From Ignelater luminosus (lineage: Eukaryota; Arthropoda; Insecta; Coleoptera; Elateridae): a stretch of DNA of 64,000 nucleotides. Under the pieces are notes generated by a model. That model had not been told where the DNA came from. It worked only from the letters and a program-made list of their open reading frames with translations, and made no database searches. Shown piece after piece: positions 47,450-60,449 of the stretch (positions within the stretch are counted from its first letter, which is position 1; each line of letters starts with the position of its first letter). The stretch is taken from the NCBI GenBank assembly GCA_011009095.1, contig VTPC01003972.1:1-64000 (forward strand), in the 5' to 3' direction. Position numbers and translations under genes: made by a program.

Positions 47450-50400
47450 AAAATATGCTCACAGTACCAGAAACTTGCCTCGGAACAGAACGGATTTATC
47501 GACGACAAGACAAGCAAGAAAAAGGACTACTGACTGGAAAAACAAGGATATACTGCGACTTGCCACGTGGAATATAAAATCAAACAAGAAACTAAAAAGA
47601 AAGATAAAGGCCAAAAACAGTACACTGAATACATAGTAACTTACAGTGGAGTGGAAAAGTACGAAAGAGCAAAGGAAGGAGTTGCTATTGCAATACGTAC
47701 AAAGTATCAAACATGTATACAAGAATGTAACTATATATCCTCACGAATTTTAAGTGTTAGACTGAATATAGGAAAACAAAGATTATCATATTATCTATCT
47801 ATGCATCTGAAGACAATAAGCCAAAAATTGGCAGGGAGTTAATCTTCAGCCAACTTCAAAATACATTTAATAAACTACCACATGACCAATCGATGATTAT
47901 TTTCGGAGACTATAATGCCCGTATTGGCAACGAGATAGTACCAGGAATTAAGCAAATATTCAGTGAAAATATAATTAATGATAATGGAGAACTAATGGTC
48001 AATAACACCTTCTACGACCATAAAGCCTAGTACAAACTTACATTTACAAACACTAGGAACTATAAATAAATAATTGACTACTTGTTGACAAACAGGCACT
48101 TCCAATACTAGACGCCAGAACGCTTCACTCAGCCAATGTAGGTAGTGACCACTTGCTAGGAAAAATTAGAATAAAGTTTAGATCACAACAAAAACCAAAA
48201 CCAACAGCCCAAATAGAAAAAATACAAAAGAGTTATATAAAAAAAAGGCTAAAAACAAAAATAGACACAAATCCGATGACAAAGGAGGATAGCATCGATC
48301 TCAGATGGGAAAACATAAAAAACAGTGCATATGAAACACTTGGTGCAAGAACCAAAAATTGAAACAATAGAAATACATGTAAAACTCCATGGTTCTGTCC
48401 AAAAGTCAAACTAAAGTGTAAAGAGAAGAAACAGACTTATCTTGCATGTCGGACAACGAGAACAGAAGAGGCGTACAACGTGTATCGGAAAATCAGAAAC
48501 GAAACGATGACTTTGGTGAGACATGTAAAAGATCAGTATTGAGAAACTTTGTTGAAACAAATGGAAAGTGACTTCTATGGTTTTCAAAAACAAATATGGC
48601 GGATGATGAGATCGCAAAGGAAAGAAATTAACGAATTAGTTGAAACGAACCAATTACCCACAGAAAACTGGATCAACTATCTAACTGAACTATATAAAGC
48701 AGAAGATACAGAAGAAATAATGAACACATCAGAAATAGTAGTCAATGAGAATATTGAAATTGAAGAAGCTGACGTAAAGCTAGCTTTACACAAGTTACAG
48801 AATAGAAAAAGCCGTGGACAAGACAGAATCTCAAATGAACTATTGAAATACGGGAGAGAAAGTTCAATACAACTGACAAAATTAATCAGAAAGATTCTTT
48901 ACTACCACAAAATTCCAAAAGAGTGGCGAACCAGCATTACCATTCTTATGTTTAAAAAAAAAACAAGAAAATACCCTCTAACTACAGAGAAATAAATTTG
49001 TTGAATACCACATTAAAACTCACAACAAAGATTCTAACAAACAATTAATAGTTTCACCTTTTTAAAAGATAAACAGCCAGGATTTTGATTAAGCATATCC
49101 TGCACAGATGCTGTCTTTGTCCTAAGACAAATAACAGAAAAATCAATTGAATACAACAGTACAAGCCAGCCTATATATGTTTTATCGACCCTGTAAAACA
49201 GACAAATTTTATATAATTTGATCAAGACTATAGAGAATATATACGCGGCAAACCAAATCCAAGCGAAGATAAACGGTGAACTCACCATACCGATACCGGC
49301 TGGGAACGGCATTCGCCAAGGAGACTCACTAAGCCCTCTAATTTTCAATATCATTATGGACGGAATAATAAAACAAAGTGCGTACAGTGAGAGGATATAC
49401 AAAGAGAGAAAGTGTAATTAACATTTCATGCTAAGCTGACGATGCAGCACTTGTTGCAGAAAATGAAAACGACTGTTACGTGCCAAAATAAACTTTAAGA
49501 CACAGGCTTATAATCAGCGACTAGAAGGCACGAAGAACTAAGTTCGCTGATACCCAGACTAGCAGACAGTCGATGACGGCTAGGTTCGAAATGCCTACTT
49601 ACCACATTAAATAGCTCAAAATCGGTATTATTAGAAGGCGCCACTATGGATTCAGCCAGATCACAAGATTCAAAAGGACCATAGTCCCTCTTAAATCGGC
49701 AACAACTTTACAAATACTTACTTAGACTTTCTGAGACAAAAGCTTACTCAAGGCGTTAAACCGCCTTATACAAAAATATTTTCAATTCACTCTGTATAAA
49801 TGTTTCGTCAATTAAATTTGGAATATTCAAATTAAATCATCAAATCGTTTTCCTTGGATCACTCAGTATATCAAGGTTTTTGAATCACTAGGTATATTCT
49901 TTATTAATGAAATTTAATATAACTGCATCAAATTAGTCAAATACTTGGGTGACTTCCATCTTTTCACTCAAACCAGTGCATTCAATTACAATAATAAAAC
50001 TATCTATCAAGCTACAAATCTATTAAAAAATGAATCAAAACAAGAAATAGAGATTACATAATATAAAACAAGCAAAAAAAAAGCAAGCACGAGAGGAAGG
50101 AACAAAAGGATATCACCTTACTTCCGAGGAATGTACTTTAAAAGGTAGCCCTTGGAAATCCAGCACTATGCTGATGTACTTTCAGAATACTTCAAAACAA
50201 AACAATAAACTTCACGGGCCACCACAGCTAAATTGTGTAGAAAACGTCTCACAAGACTTCCCCACAGCCGAGGACATCTGCCTTCTCCAAAGCTCTCGAA
50301 TCAACTGCTCTCTTCGCGTCGACCACACCCTGATCTACACGCGCAAAAGCGACTTATCCCGTAACTAAATTACGCAGATTACTACCCCGCGAAAACAGCT

Positions 50401-51110
50401 ACTCTCTACAATCCTATTCCTCTATAGAGGTCGCCACGCATCTCGATTTGAATTAATTATTACAGAATAATTTTACAAATATTAAAAACCTTAACACGAC
50501 CCACAACGACTCCTACACCAATTAAACAGCACAGCTAAACAATATGATATGAGTATATCCACCTCCAAGATAAAATACATGACAACATCAAAGACACCTC
50601 TGAGATGTAAGCTTGAAGTGGATGAAGAATTCATCCAACAAGGAATGAAATTTAAATACCTAGGTGTACAAATATCGGGTTACGATGATGTTGAAGCGGA
50701 ACTGACAGAGCAAATAGCAAAAGGAGCAAAAATAGAAAGATGTTTAAACGGTACAATATTCCGCAACAAAAGCGTAGGAACCGAAGTCAAATGGAGAATT
50801 TATAAAACAGTTATTAGACCGATTATGACGTATACGACGGAAACCATCTGGATACAGCAAAAACTAAAAGACTACTGGAAACAATAGAAATAAAGATACT
50901 TAGCAGAAGAACTGAAAAATCACTTTTAAATACAGAGAGAAGTGAAAACATAAGACACATGTGCAAGGCAAAAGATATTAACAACTGGGTGCTAAGTAGG
51001 AAAAAACTTTGGAGCGATAACCTGTAGCAAGCAGATGGATGAGAATAAACAGAAGATTGGCCTAGAATAAAGAAGAAAAAAGAAGATTTCACCAGAGTGA
51101 CAAACGCTAC
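47450..51110 (+). pseudogene. LINE with endonuclease and reverse transcriptase, split by a solo LTR
   Basis: The endonuclease starts at about 47545 (LRLATWNIKSNKK) and shows YTEYIVTYSGVEKYERAKEG, MIIFGDYNARIGNEIVPG and NDNGELMVNNTF. After the linker (TPWFCPKVKLKCKEK, EAYNVYRKIRNE) the reverse transcriptase has LHKLQNRKSRGQDRISNELL, KIPKEWRTSI, INLLNTTLKLTTKILTN and GIRQGDSLSPLIFNIIMDG. The YADD box at about 49432-49443 reads stop-ADD. Coding is interrupted at 49474-50496 by an LTR, then resumes: QRLLHQLNSTAKQYDM, KFKYLGVQISGYDDVEAE, WRIYKTVIRPIMTYTTET and a degraded C-terminus to about 51110. Several frameshifts and stops are present. An EEP-RT LINE; clade RTE-like by inference. Confidence 0.87.
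49474..50496. mobile_element. Solo LTR, 1,023 bp, inside the LINE
   Basis: Starts TGTTACGTGCC and ends CCTTAACA, so it has the TG...CA ends and a 5-bp terminal inversion (TGTTA/TAACA) of LTRs. CGAC flanks it on both sides (49470-49473 and 50497-50500), a 4-bp target duplication. Removing the LTR plus one CGAC joins the codons for AENEND to PQRLLHQLN in a single frame. Two TATA-like spots (CTGTATAAATG near 49793, CTCTATAGAGG near 50420) could be the old promoter. It arose by recombination between two LTRs of a full element; superfamily (Gypsy or BEL) not decided. Confidence 0.9.
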
Positions 51111-53934
51111 CAAGATGATCAAAAGATTTTTACGTAAAAACGCTGTCACTTTTCTAGCAGAACAAACAAACAAGGGTATCATACAGACGTCATTTGTCAA
51201 ATTCTTGCTTTTTTATTTCATTGTTATTAGCATCACCATCATTGCTCGGAATGCCACTCCATCTATCAGATTAAAGAGTCCAATATTTCATAACGACCAC
51301 AGATTCCCCCAGATTTAGAAAGTATCTTCTTGGTGGAAAAAGGTTATTTTCCGATGATATTTTATAAGTGGCTGTCGTTACATAATCATTGTTAACATTT
51401 TTGAAGATTTTCCAGTTTCACATTTAATTTTCTAAAGTATTTAAATAATAAAGTTCGGTAAGTAGTGACAGCGTATTATATCTAGCTATTGTTGCCTGAA
51501 TATTTATCATTTTACTTTCAGAATATACGAGCAATTCACTGTATCCATGATTGTGTACTATTTTTACATTGTGTATTCAATTCGCTTTTCACAAGTATTT
51601 GTTTACATTTTCTTAAAATAGACTTCTACATTTAAAAAACCCAATTGACCTTTTCTTTGTTTATCTAGTTACATTACGCTTTCTAATTTATGGTAAGTAA
51701 AGAATATTTCATCGTTAACTAACCGCAGTATTGAAATAAAACCTTTCAAATGCGTTCATCAGTTCCAGTAATTTATCCGTTTATTCGCTTCTTGTCTCTT
51801 ATAAAGAGCTAAGGTTTCATTTAAAAAGATGTAATATTTAATTTGGTATTTTAAAAACGATTAATTCTGATGAATCCTAATTCAGCTCTTATCCATAAAG
51901 CAAGCTTCAAAGGAAAATTCAAAACCAGCGGTTTAACTTATATCTGCTTTTAAGTAGTAGCTTTTTTGCCAAATTAATTTCGTTACTACCAGGAAGAGAG
52001 TGAGTATGCACGTATTGCTTGACTACTTTTTCCCCTAAACTCTTAATACCCACATAAAATTTCCCTCAATCTTCTTAAAAAATATAAAATTAGTATCAAT
52101 AAACAACTAATTTATCTCCATAATATAACGTTTTACGTCTAGTTCTTTTTAACTTAATTTATGACTGGAATTAACGTAATTACGTTCGTTAACCTAAAAA
52201 CACTTGATGTAGAAGAATGAAGAGAATTTACTGGACCTTCTCGGTTCATTTTTCAGGGGTGGAACTGTTGAAACACTTATGAACCCACACACACAGAAAT
52301 GTCGAATGATTGAAACACGTAGATTTACTAGAGCCAGGAAACAATAAAATATATATCGTAACAGCGTGTTTTACCGGTAATGCATTATTAAAGAAAGGAC
52401 GTGGAAACCTACATCCCAGGTGAGAAAATCCCCAGGAGGTCAAGCTTTTCTATCGCTTGTCCTAATCTTTTATTTGGCAAGTTAAGATAAGTTCTTTTTT
52501 CTTTCATTCTTTAGTGAAAAATTCAATTTTGGTAGAATATTTGAGTATTTTCCTAGAAAGGAAAAAAGAAAATCTTTGGATTTTGTTTTTAACCAATTTC
52601 AATGCGCACTTCAATTAATGAGTTCTCTTTTTCTAAGACTGCACTCATTCACTGAGATTGCTTTGCGAACGAAGTTTTGTTTAATTTTCACAGCCTTGCA
52701 TAAACTCTAAAGAAGTTAGTCGAACGTGTATTGCAGCATCTAGCACGTTATTAAATTTAAATTTTTCAATTTCGCGTATACCTTGCGGCGTGGGAATATA
52801 TTTATTTTTTTTCCTACCAAATAATTGGAAAATCACGTACTCTTCTAAATATTTTCTAGTTCAACAACTTTCGAATAGTTACAAAGATACATTTTTATTT
52901 GGAATAAAACCAATATTGTAACTTGTCTTGATTTTTATTATTCATTAATCCTGCTGGGAAATTTTGATTAACTTACTAAACTTTAAAAAACAAAAATTTA
53001 TACCTAACAGAAAGGAAAAAGAAAGTGAAAATTTCTTAAATTAATTTTAGTAAACTTCTTTGCGGAACAGAAACCTTGACTCCTCTCCTTTTTAAAGTTC
53101 CTCTTCTTTTTTCTCTTGCTCTTATTACATTTTGGTAAATACCGAATTCGATTATTATTTTCGTTTTTCTTTCTTCGAGCTGAGAACCACTAAACTAACA
53201 GAATTATATTAAATGGTAAAATCCTCCCAAGAATATTTATTCCTTCATATCTCACGGATGCCTCTCACCAACCGGATTTCTCTTTCATGCCCTTAATTTA
53301 CATATGGAAGTTCTTCATAAAATCTAACAGAAACTTGAAAATCTTGCGGATTAAAATTTTAAATTTATTGTTGTTATAAGTTAAATAATGTTCATTTCTC
53401 TTTCGGAGATTTTGCTTTATATTATACAAAATGTAATTACTTTTACAGGCAAACATAAATCATCCACTCCTCTTCTTCTTTTTCCGTTTTTTTACCTTTT
53501 TTTTAGTTAATGCTGTGTTTGCAATTTTATATTATATTAGAATATTTTTTGATAGACTCCATAATGTACGGATATAGAAAACTTAATTGTTCCGTTCGAT
53601 CGATGTTTCATCCTAAAATATGCTTGCGCTTAGGGGTTATTTATACTGTTAAGCCCTCCGGAATGACACGTCGAACGAATAGTGCAACAATTATCAAATC
53701 GCTTAAATAAGCTTAAAGCGAAATGGGTGCAGCTAAATTTGTCTTTATGACGCACGTAATAAAATACAGTGTAACTGAAAAATAAAATAAATGAAATATA
53801 GAAGACGTTTATTTAGAGTAAACGTAATCTCTCTTAAGCTCAAATAATCATGTAAACTTTTTTTAAGAATCTAGATTAGAACTTCAAATATGAATTAGCT
53901 TAACTTTAGCTGTATTCTACTAATTGGTGGAAGT
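51111..53934. other. No recognisable gene over 2.8 kb
   Basis: The first 200 bases may be LINE 3' untranslated sequence. The remainder is AT-rich, without motifs on either strand. The frame at 53510-53710 begins with TTG and has no known features. Confidence 0.35.
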
Positions 53935-54535
53935 TGTAATGTTATTTTACAATGTTTAATTTTTGAAATTAACCATTTCCTTCCAAATCAGTCAGGGTTT
54001 TCTTTCTAAAAGAAAGGGTTCAAAATTCCAATTTTTTCTATAAAATTAAATCAAATAATTCAATTTCAACATAAATTAATAAAGAAGATTCTAGGTCATT
54101 TCAAAACACCTACATTACAAATTGCATTTCATAAAGGAAAGAATGCGCTAACAAGCAACCTTGCAAATTCTAGTTCACGCAATATAAAGAAGTGTATCAA
54201 TTTACTTTATAAAAATACTATTAAATATAGTAAATGCAGAATTGTTAAAAAATTTTGCAGAATTGTTATTTTTCGGTGTTACCTAGTTTGTTATTTGTTA
54301 TTATATCAGCATGCCAATTGTGTATAAAAAGAAAAATTGGAAACCTAATAAACAGTATTATCATTTAATTAGTTTTACTCAATCTATCTATGTGTCGCTA
54401 TGTGTCTATAAGTCTTACAATTATCTTTAAAAAGACATGAGACTGTGTTCTTGGCATACTAGATACAACAGAGATAGACCTTAAAAAAGTTGATCTCACA
54501 TCACCATCTCCGGACTAAGTCTGGTAAATTGTCCA
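53935..54535 (+). repeat. 5' LTR
   Basis: Left member of the LTR pair. It contains CCTAATAAACAGTATTATC (AATAAA-type signal near 54345) and ends GTCCA at 54535, directly before the primer site. The start at TG 53935 is tentative; unambiguous similarity to the right LTR begins about 25 bases inside. Confidence 0.65.
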
Positions 54536-54553
54536 TGGTCTTTCGAGCCGGAT
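54536..54553 (+). promoter_or_regulatory. tRNA primer binding site
   Basis: TGGTCTTTCGAGCCGGAT begins with the TGG that pairs with a tRNA CCA end and sits directly after the LTR. From memory it is complementary to the acceptor end of an animal tyrosine tRNA; the tRNA identity is inference, the position is seen. Confidence 0.65.
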
Positions 54554-54679
54554 TTCTACCACTTCTGTTGTCCTTCAGCGGACTTCTAGTTCCGATGCTT
54601 GCTACCCTAAGGAAATACTCCTGTAGCGGTTCCAGTTAGATATGCCATGATACGTTTTTCAGCGGACATTACTTACTTA

Positions 54680-54820
54680 CTGGTACAGCTTCTTATGAGC
54701 TGGCTTGTGTGTGCACCCGCTTCGTGTGGCGAGTGCTAAATACTTTACTTGTGGTCGAGCTCCTGGTGAGCGGCACTGTTGCTACAGCTTCTAATGACCT
54801 GCTTAGTGTGTGCGATTACT
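54680..54820. repeat. Inverted copy of internal sequence at 55376-55490
   Basis: Read in reverse complement, 54680-54737 gives GCACTCGCCACACGAAGCGG, then TGCACACACAAGCCAGCT and AAGAAGCTGTACCAG. It matches 55432-55488 (GCACTCGCCACCAGAAACGG, TGCACATACAAGGCAGCT, AAGAAGCTGCTCCA) with about ten differences in 57 bases. Similarity extends more weakly to 54820. It creates a possible hairpin in the element RNA, and explains the open frames on both strands here. Confidence 0.65.
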
Positions 54821-55061
54821 CGCTTCTTTTTCTTTCCTCGAGCACTCCTTGTGGCGGACCTGCCTGTAGAATCCTAAAGCGAATTTCTTCCTCGCTCGAG
54901 GTCGAGGGTATTCGTAGCTCTTGTTTCTTGTCTACTGCAGCGGTCGTTGATTGTTGTGGATCTATGATTATTGGATCTTCTTCCATGGCAAAGGGGTGTA
55001 AATCCTCAGCCTCAGCAGAAGACAAGAAGCTGCAGCTAGATACCACAACTATCTACTCAAG

Positions 55062-55871
55062 ATGGAACAAATCAACGCGCTTGCCGAGAAACAAAAAGAA
55101 ACAGGGCAGCTCACCACGAAGCTGCATACAAATATAAAAAAAGATCCATCAGCAAGAAAAACAAGAAAATGCTTCCAAGATCGCCTGACTACAGTCAATA
55201 ATTACTGGCAAGAAGTAGAAAAATGAAACAAGCAAATTATGGAACTGAGCATTCCAAATTCCTACTTCTCTTCTAACTACTATGAAGAATCAAGAAGAGT
55301 GTATGAAATCAGTAAGAAGCACTTAATGGAGCACGCAATGAATATGGGAAAAGAAGAAGATCAACAAACCCTTAAGTGCACATACAAGGTAGCAGAAGCT
55401 GCACTAAGTCCCGAAGCCGGACACATACCAAGCACTCGCCACCAGAAACGGTGCACATACAAGGCAGCTTACAAGAAGCTGCTCCAAGTCCGAACCAAGC
55501 AACACAAGTCGCTGCAGCCGAGCCCGAACATCTTTGTTAAGGATTTGCAGAGTTTTAGAGCTCAAATACATTCAACTCAATTAAAGAAACACAAGTATAT
55601 AAAAAATAGAACATGGAAGAAGCAACAACATACAATGAGTCTAGAAGTCATCCAACATCCAATCAATCGGTCGATAGAGAGTCCAACTACAAAAAAAGGA
55701 ACTACCGCAAACAATAATCAATTTATAAATTCTATTTCAGCCTTTACGACGGACGAAGAAGCAGCAAATTCACAAAACCTTGGAGTCACCAAATTCAACT
55801 TACAATTGTCAAAACCAAGTTCGATTATTTCTTCATTTAATCATTTCCCAAAGACTCCATCCAATTATTAA
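55062..55871 (+). pseudogene. Gag-like frame with one TGA stop
   Basis: Starts MEQINALAEKQKETGQL at an ATG at 55062 and continues KKDPSARKTRKCFQDRLTTV and NNYWQEVEK, then TGA at 55224, then in the same frame QIMELSIPNSYFSSNYYEES and KKHLMEHAMNMGK. This resembles the N-terminal part of BEL/Pao Gag proteins (a coiled region with a YW/FE motif). After about residue 105 the sequence is built of lysine-rich repeats (CTYKVAEAALSPEAG, CTYKAAYKKLLQV) and then low-complexity serine/asparagine-rich sequence to the TAA at 55871. No zinc knuckle. Probably non-functional; part of a non-autonomous element. Confidence 0.55.
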
Positions 55872-56145
55872 TTATTTCAAGTTTTCAATTCTCAAGGATT
55901 CAACTCCTACATTTTAAATGGAAACTTGTTTCAAATAACATCTTTTCAATTTTAAGAAAAGAACTTTCTGGAGACGCCAGTATGTTTAATTTGAAGAATT
56001 AAAGAGATTTCAGTCAAGCATCTTTTAAGAACCATCATTCAAACACTTTCCAAATAATAAAGAATTAAATTTATACAAAGAAACCAACTTTAATAAATAT
56101 TTCATTTCAGTTAATGAAGAATTACTTTCTAATAACATTCAATCA

Positions 56146-56738
56146 AATGTGCAACATACACATCCCCCTTTTCGAAACATTTTGAAATTAACTATTTTCA
56201 TTCCAAAATCAAACAGAATCTTCTTTCTAATTTTTTAATTTTTCTCTAAAATCAAATCAAATAATTTAATTTCAATAAAAAACTGTAAGTCATTGCAAAA
56301 CACCTATATTACAAGTACTACATTCATAAAAGAAAGAATGTGCAAGTTGCGAATTCTGGTTAGCGCAACATAAAGAAGTGTATCAACTAACGTCATGCTA
56401 TTGTGGATAAAAATATTATTATATTATAGTAGTAGATGCAGAATGCTTAGATAGTAAAAGTGTGACATAAGCGTAATAATGTTATATTTGCATATTTTTT
56501 AGAATTATTATTTTTCTGTTACTTAGTTTTTAAATTTGAATTAAAAGAAAAATTGGAAACCTAATAAACAGTATTATCATTCAATTGGTTTTACTTAACC
56601 TATCCATGTTTCGCTGCTATAAGTCTTACCATTAGCTTGAAAGGACTGTGTTGATGGCAAACTAGATAGAACAGAGATCGACATTAAAGAAGTAGATCTC
56701 GCATCGCAATCTCCGGAGTAAGTCTGGTGGAATGTACA
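56146..56738 (+). repeat. 3' LTR
   Basis: Right member of the LTR pair, starting near TGTGCAACATAC (56146) and ending GGAATGTACA (56738). Carries the same AATTGGAAACCTAATAAACA and TCTCCGG blocks as the left LTR. No clear polypurine tract is seen just upstream. Confidence 0.65.
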
Positions 56739-59700
56739 ATGATTTACAAAGTTAAAATATTTAATTGTACAGCACCTATATTGCTATTTTTTGAAAACAA
56801 AGAAATTTAATAGTTATTTTTCAAAAATAAAAATTTTTTGGGCTGGAAAGGGTCAAAATTCACCTTTATCAACTTTGAGCGTTACTTGCCAAACATTTCT
56901 GATGTAACAACTTTCAAGCCAAAGTTAACAAGTCTAAAGGTCTTGATTACACAAAACTTGCAATCAGTCTTGAATGTAAGACCATCCCTTACGATCTAAT
57001 CAATCATGTACTGAAACTTCAACAAGCAGAATTATGTACTTTAGTTTGATTCGATCTATAACTTAATTATGAATTTATCAACAAAAATTTATTTTATTGA
57101 ACCGACATAGAAATAACTAAAATGAAGACTTCAAAGCAGATTGTTTTTTAAATAAGAGTTGAAACAACACCGAATCAAAGTTAATATCAGTTCTAGTACA
57201 CCCTAACGTACGCACTATGTCAACACGTTTATTTAAACATAGCCCTAATTTGGTTAGTTGAAAATTATTTATTCAGGATTAATTAGTAGGAAGGTGACCA
57301 AATTTCAAATTTAATTTAACCTTAAACAAATTGCAGATTGCTGATTGTTTATTTAGTACGTGTACGTAAACGTAGGTGTATCGTTTTAATAATTTGTATT
57401 TCTTTTCGACTACTATTATACTACAATAAACACACACAGATTTAACTCCCCTTATTTTAATTACGTATATAATTTTCAGTTAAAATTTCTGCTTTCTGGG
57501 ATTTTCTTTAATGATGCTAGGATATGAAACAAACGCTGTTCATATGTTTCCTTAATCCGCACAAGGTTTTATGGGGGTTTATAAAATACCAACTAGATAG
57601 GAACAGGATAGAGAATGCGGATTCAACATACTTTGAGCTGTTAGGAGAGGGAGGGAAGGATAAAAAAGGACTGTTCTAGAAAAAGGGTAAGAGAATAAAT
57701 CTAAATATCTAATTTTGTGTTGTTTAATTCCTTTTTTTCTTCTTTCCCGCAGTCTTTCTGGGACTTGCGCATTAACGTAATCTTTGCTTTTTCATATAGT
57801 AAAATTATAACTTTTATATAGAAAACCATTTCTATTTATATTGCTGTAACTACTAGCAGCGTTTATCTTTCTCTTCGAGCAAATATAAAAAAAGAGTGAT
57901 AAAGCTCTAAATAGTAGGGAAATTGCACCTTGGTAAGTACACGTTTTCGTATAAAGTTTTGACATCTGAGGTTATAAGGGTAGATATTTCATCAAATTAT
58001 CATACTTCTCCCATTTCAGCCTAAAACTTTTTCCTTTTGAATTTCAAAATAAAGTTTAATAGAAACTTTTTCTTTTAAATATAATATGAAGCAGCCACTT
58101 TATTTTCTTCATTTACTAGTGAAAACAAGCTTCTGCAAAAAACACATAAAATTTGTTGAACTCGAACTAAAGGGAAAAAACGTTCTATCTCAACCGATTT
58201 TTCTGAGTTGTCAATATACTTATAGCCGGAACAAATTCTGAAGTTGTATAGAAATCCAATTGACAAAAAGTTTCTCATATTGTAGATACAAACAATTTCT
58301 CAAACGGCTATTACGAGAGTCGTTGTATTTGAAATCTTTTATGAGTTGTCCAAGTTGAAGCAGTAACTTCAGCAATTTTTCAAAGTATTTCCCTTGTTGA
58401 ACGTTTTTCTTGGCATTTTTATAAAGGAGATATTTTAAAAAGTACATTTTCACATTCACGAAATTCGAGAGTAAGTTAAATCATTATTAATGTAGCCTCA
58501 TTTCTACCGCTGATAATTTGCCTTTGAAGTTGGCTGAAGTTTTATTACGCTTATTGCTTTTCGGTGGTTTTAGTGGCAGGTCTACAGACAACAGAGGAAA
58601 TAGTTGGAAATTAAGTTTAAATGGGTAAGTTAGTCGATAGCTACGATGGATTGCAATCGATATAAAAAGTAGATATAATCCTTATGATATCAGTATCGCT
58701 TTCGCTGCATGAATGCAATTAATAAACCCCAATACATTTCCATTTCATTATCTATTCATTTTGATAATAAAAAAATTTACAATTCAATTTAGTTAATTAT
58801 TACGTATAATTATAATTATCCATTAATTAATACTTCTTTGTACGCCTAAAGCTAAAATTTTGTAAAGACTTTTGGTATGAAATCAATACCAATCAGTATG
58901 AATTTGCGAACTGCCCTTATCACTGTGCGTCTCAATAATTGCTATAGTTAACTCGCTGCAGTGCGTCCAGGCAGTACATTAAAAGTGTTTTATTGTTTTC
59001 ATAAATCTCAAAATTACAGGGTTTAAAACACACAATTGTCTAAAAATGGTTCACATTTATTAGCATGATACTATCTTAAACATCTACAAGACATTCATGC
59101 AGTTAAATCTTCTATTTGACAGAATAATTTTTAAAAGTCTAGAACAGTTTTCTTTCTATATTAACAAATAACCAAAACGTGCAAGCCGTTTTTATTTAAA
59201 CATTTAGATCAAGAGATTTCCTTACTTCAACTTAATTTTCAAGATTGCTCGCTACCTAGTCATTGTAGTCTATTCAAATTAAACCATTTAAGCTTTTATC
59301 TACACTAATTTTTTTAATTATTCAGCTGCTTAATCTTGGTTCCTTTATCTAACTGTGCCAACAAACTTGCAGTTGACATTTATATCTACCGAGAACAAAA
59401 TTCTTATGTATACAACTGGAAGATCTGCAACTATCTGCTTGAGTAACTTTTTTCAATGAGCTTTGATGATAATAATTGATCAAATCATAAGAGTGCAATT
59501 TTAGCTTCTTTTCAGTTCAAGTTGTCATCTTTTGGCCCCTGTTGTTATTTCTAGTTGGTTCATTTATAATTAACATTGCACCAATTAAAAAATTTGAACA
59601 CTTTTGATTTATTGTACAAATTAACATAATTCACTTATGTTGTGTCTATTAGGAAAATAATTTTTAAATGTTGTCTTTTAGAAACTTTATCCCTATCTAG

Positions 59701-60440
59701 AGGTCCTGTTAAGTAGAATCGTTTCGAGTCTAATTCTTATTTTTCTTATCGCTTATTCCAAGCTTAATTAGTCCAGGTTCGAAATTCAATAATATTAGCC
59801 TAATAAAAATTTCCATTTGTATTAATTCACGTTAACGTGCCTTCCTTTTATTCCTCTTAGCATACGTAGACAGTGATAAAGCTGCGTTAAAAATTTCTTC
59901 AATTCTTCCAGTAACTTAACTCTTTATAAGACAAATTGATTACTTGTTTTGCTGGAATGCTTTCTAACAAAAGTACTGAGAGGGAACACACTTGGGCGAT
60001 TTTATTATAATTTTTTTGAGATTTTTTAGATTTTGGTTGAAAAATTGACCACAGTCTATTTATATATCGGTAGTTGACTGTTTGTAACAGTGGTTAAGTA
60101 TCCAGCCACATGAAAACATCGTTTAAATATTCTCACTTTGTATGAATTTATTATTTCATGTCGTCTTAAACGCTTGCTAAATTGCTAATGTTAATAAAGA
60201 AATATTTCTTTCAAGGTTTGTCAAGATTTAATTATCATGTGTACGTGCCTTTATCTTAGTGCAGAATTGTTTCGCAGACTGCTAAACATTTTTATAGTAA
60301 TATCAATTCGTAGAAATTCTGTTTACATTTTAGCATTTTTATGTTCGAAAGAAAGGTGGGTTGTTTACATCCACAAAGCAAGAGGCAGTATTTTTCCGTA
60401 GATCATATTTCTGTCTGTATTTAGTTTCGTAATGCAGTGT
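56739..60440. other. No recognisable gene over 3.7 kb
   Basis: AT-rich DNA without coding similarity, tandem units or inverted ends that I could identify. The overlapping minus-strand frames at 58075-58459 have no recognisable features. Confidence 0.35.
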
Positions 60441-60449
60441 ATGTCCGGC

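Larger units (their letters stand above)
53935..56738 (+). mobile_element. Short LTR retrotransposon, probably non-autonomous, BEL/Pao-like
   Basis: Direct repeats of about 600 bp (about 53935-54535 and 56146-56738) share long blocks in order, including GAAATTAAC, ATAAAGAAGTGTATCAA, AATTGGAAACCTAATAAACA, AACAGAGAT and TCTCCGG then TAAGTCTGGT. Both end in CA. The left repeat is followed at once by a tRNA primer site. The interior is only about 1.6 kb with one gag-like frame and no protease, integrase or reverse transcriptase. LTRs differ at roughly one base in five by eye, so the insertion is old. A clear target duplication was not found and the outer 5' boundaries are approximate. Confidence 0.75.

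Noticed and set aside
50168-50368. 66-codon frame inside the solo LTR
   Set aside because: LTRs are not expected to code here and the frame has no start context or motif.
54709-55137. Plus-strand frame of 142 codons and overlapping minus-strand frame of 76 codons
   Set aside because: The plus frame starts with GTG, and both fall in the inverted duplication of the LTR element; the gag-like frame at 55062 is the better reading.
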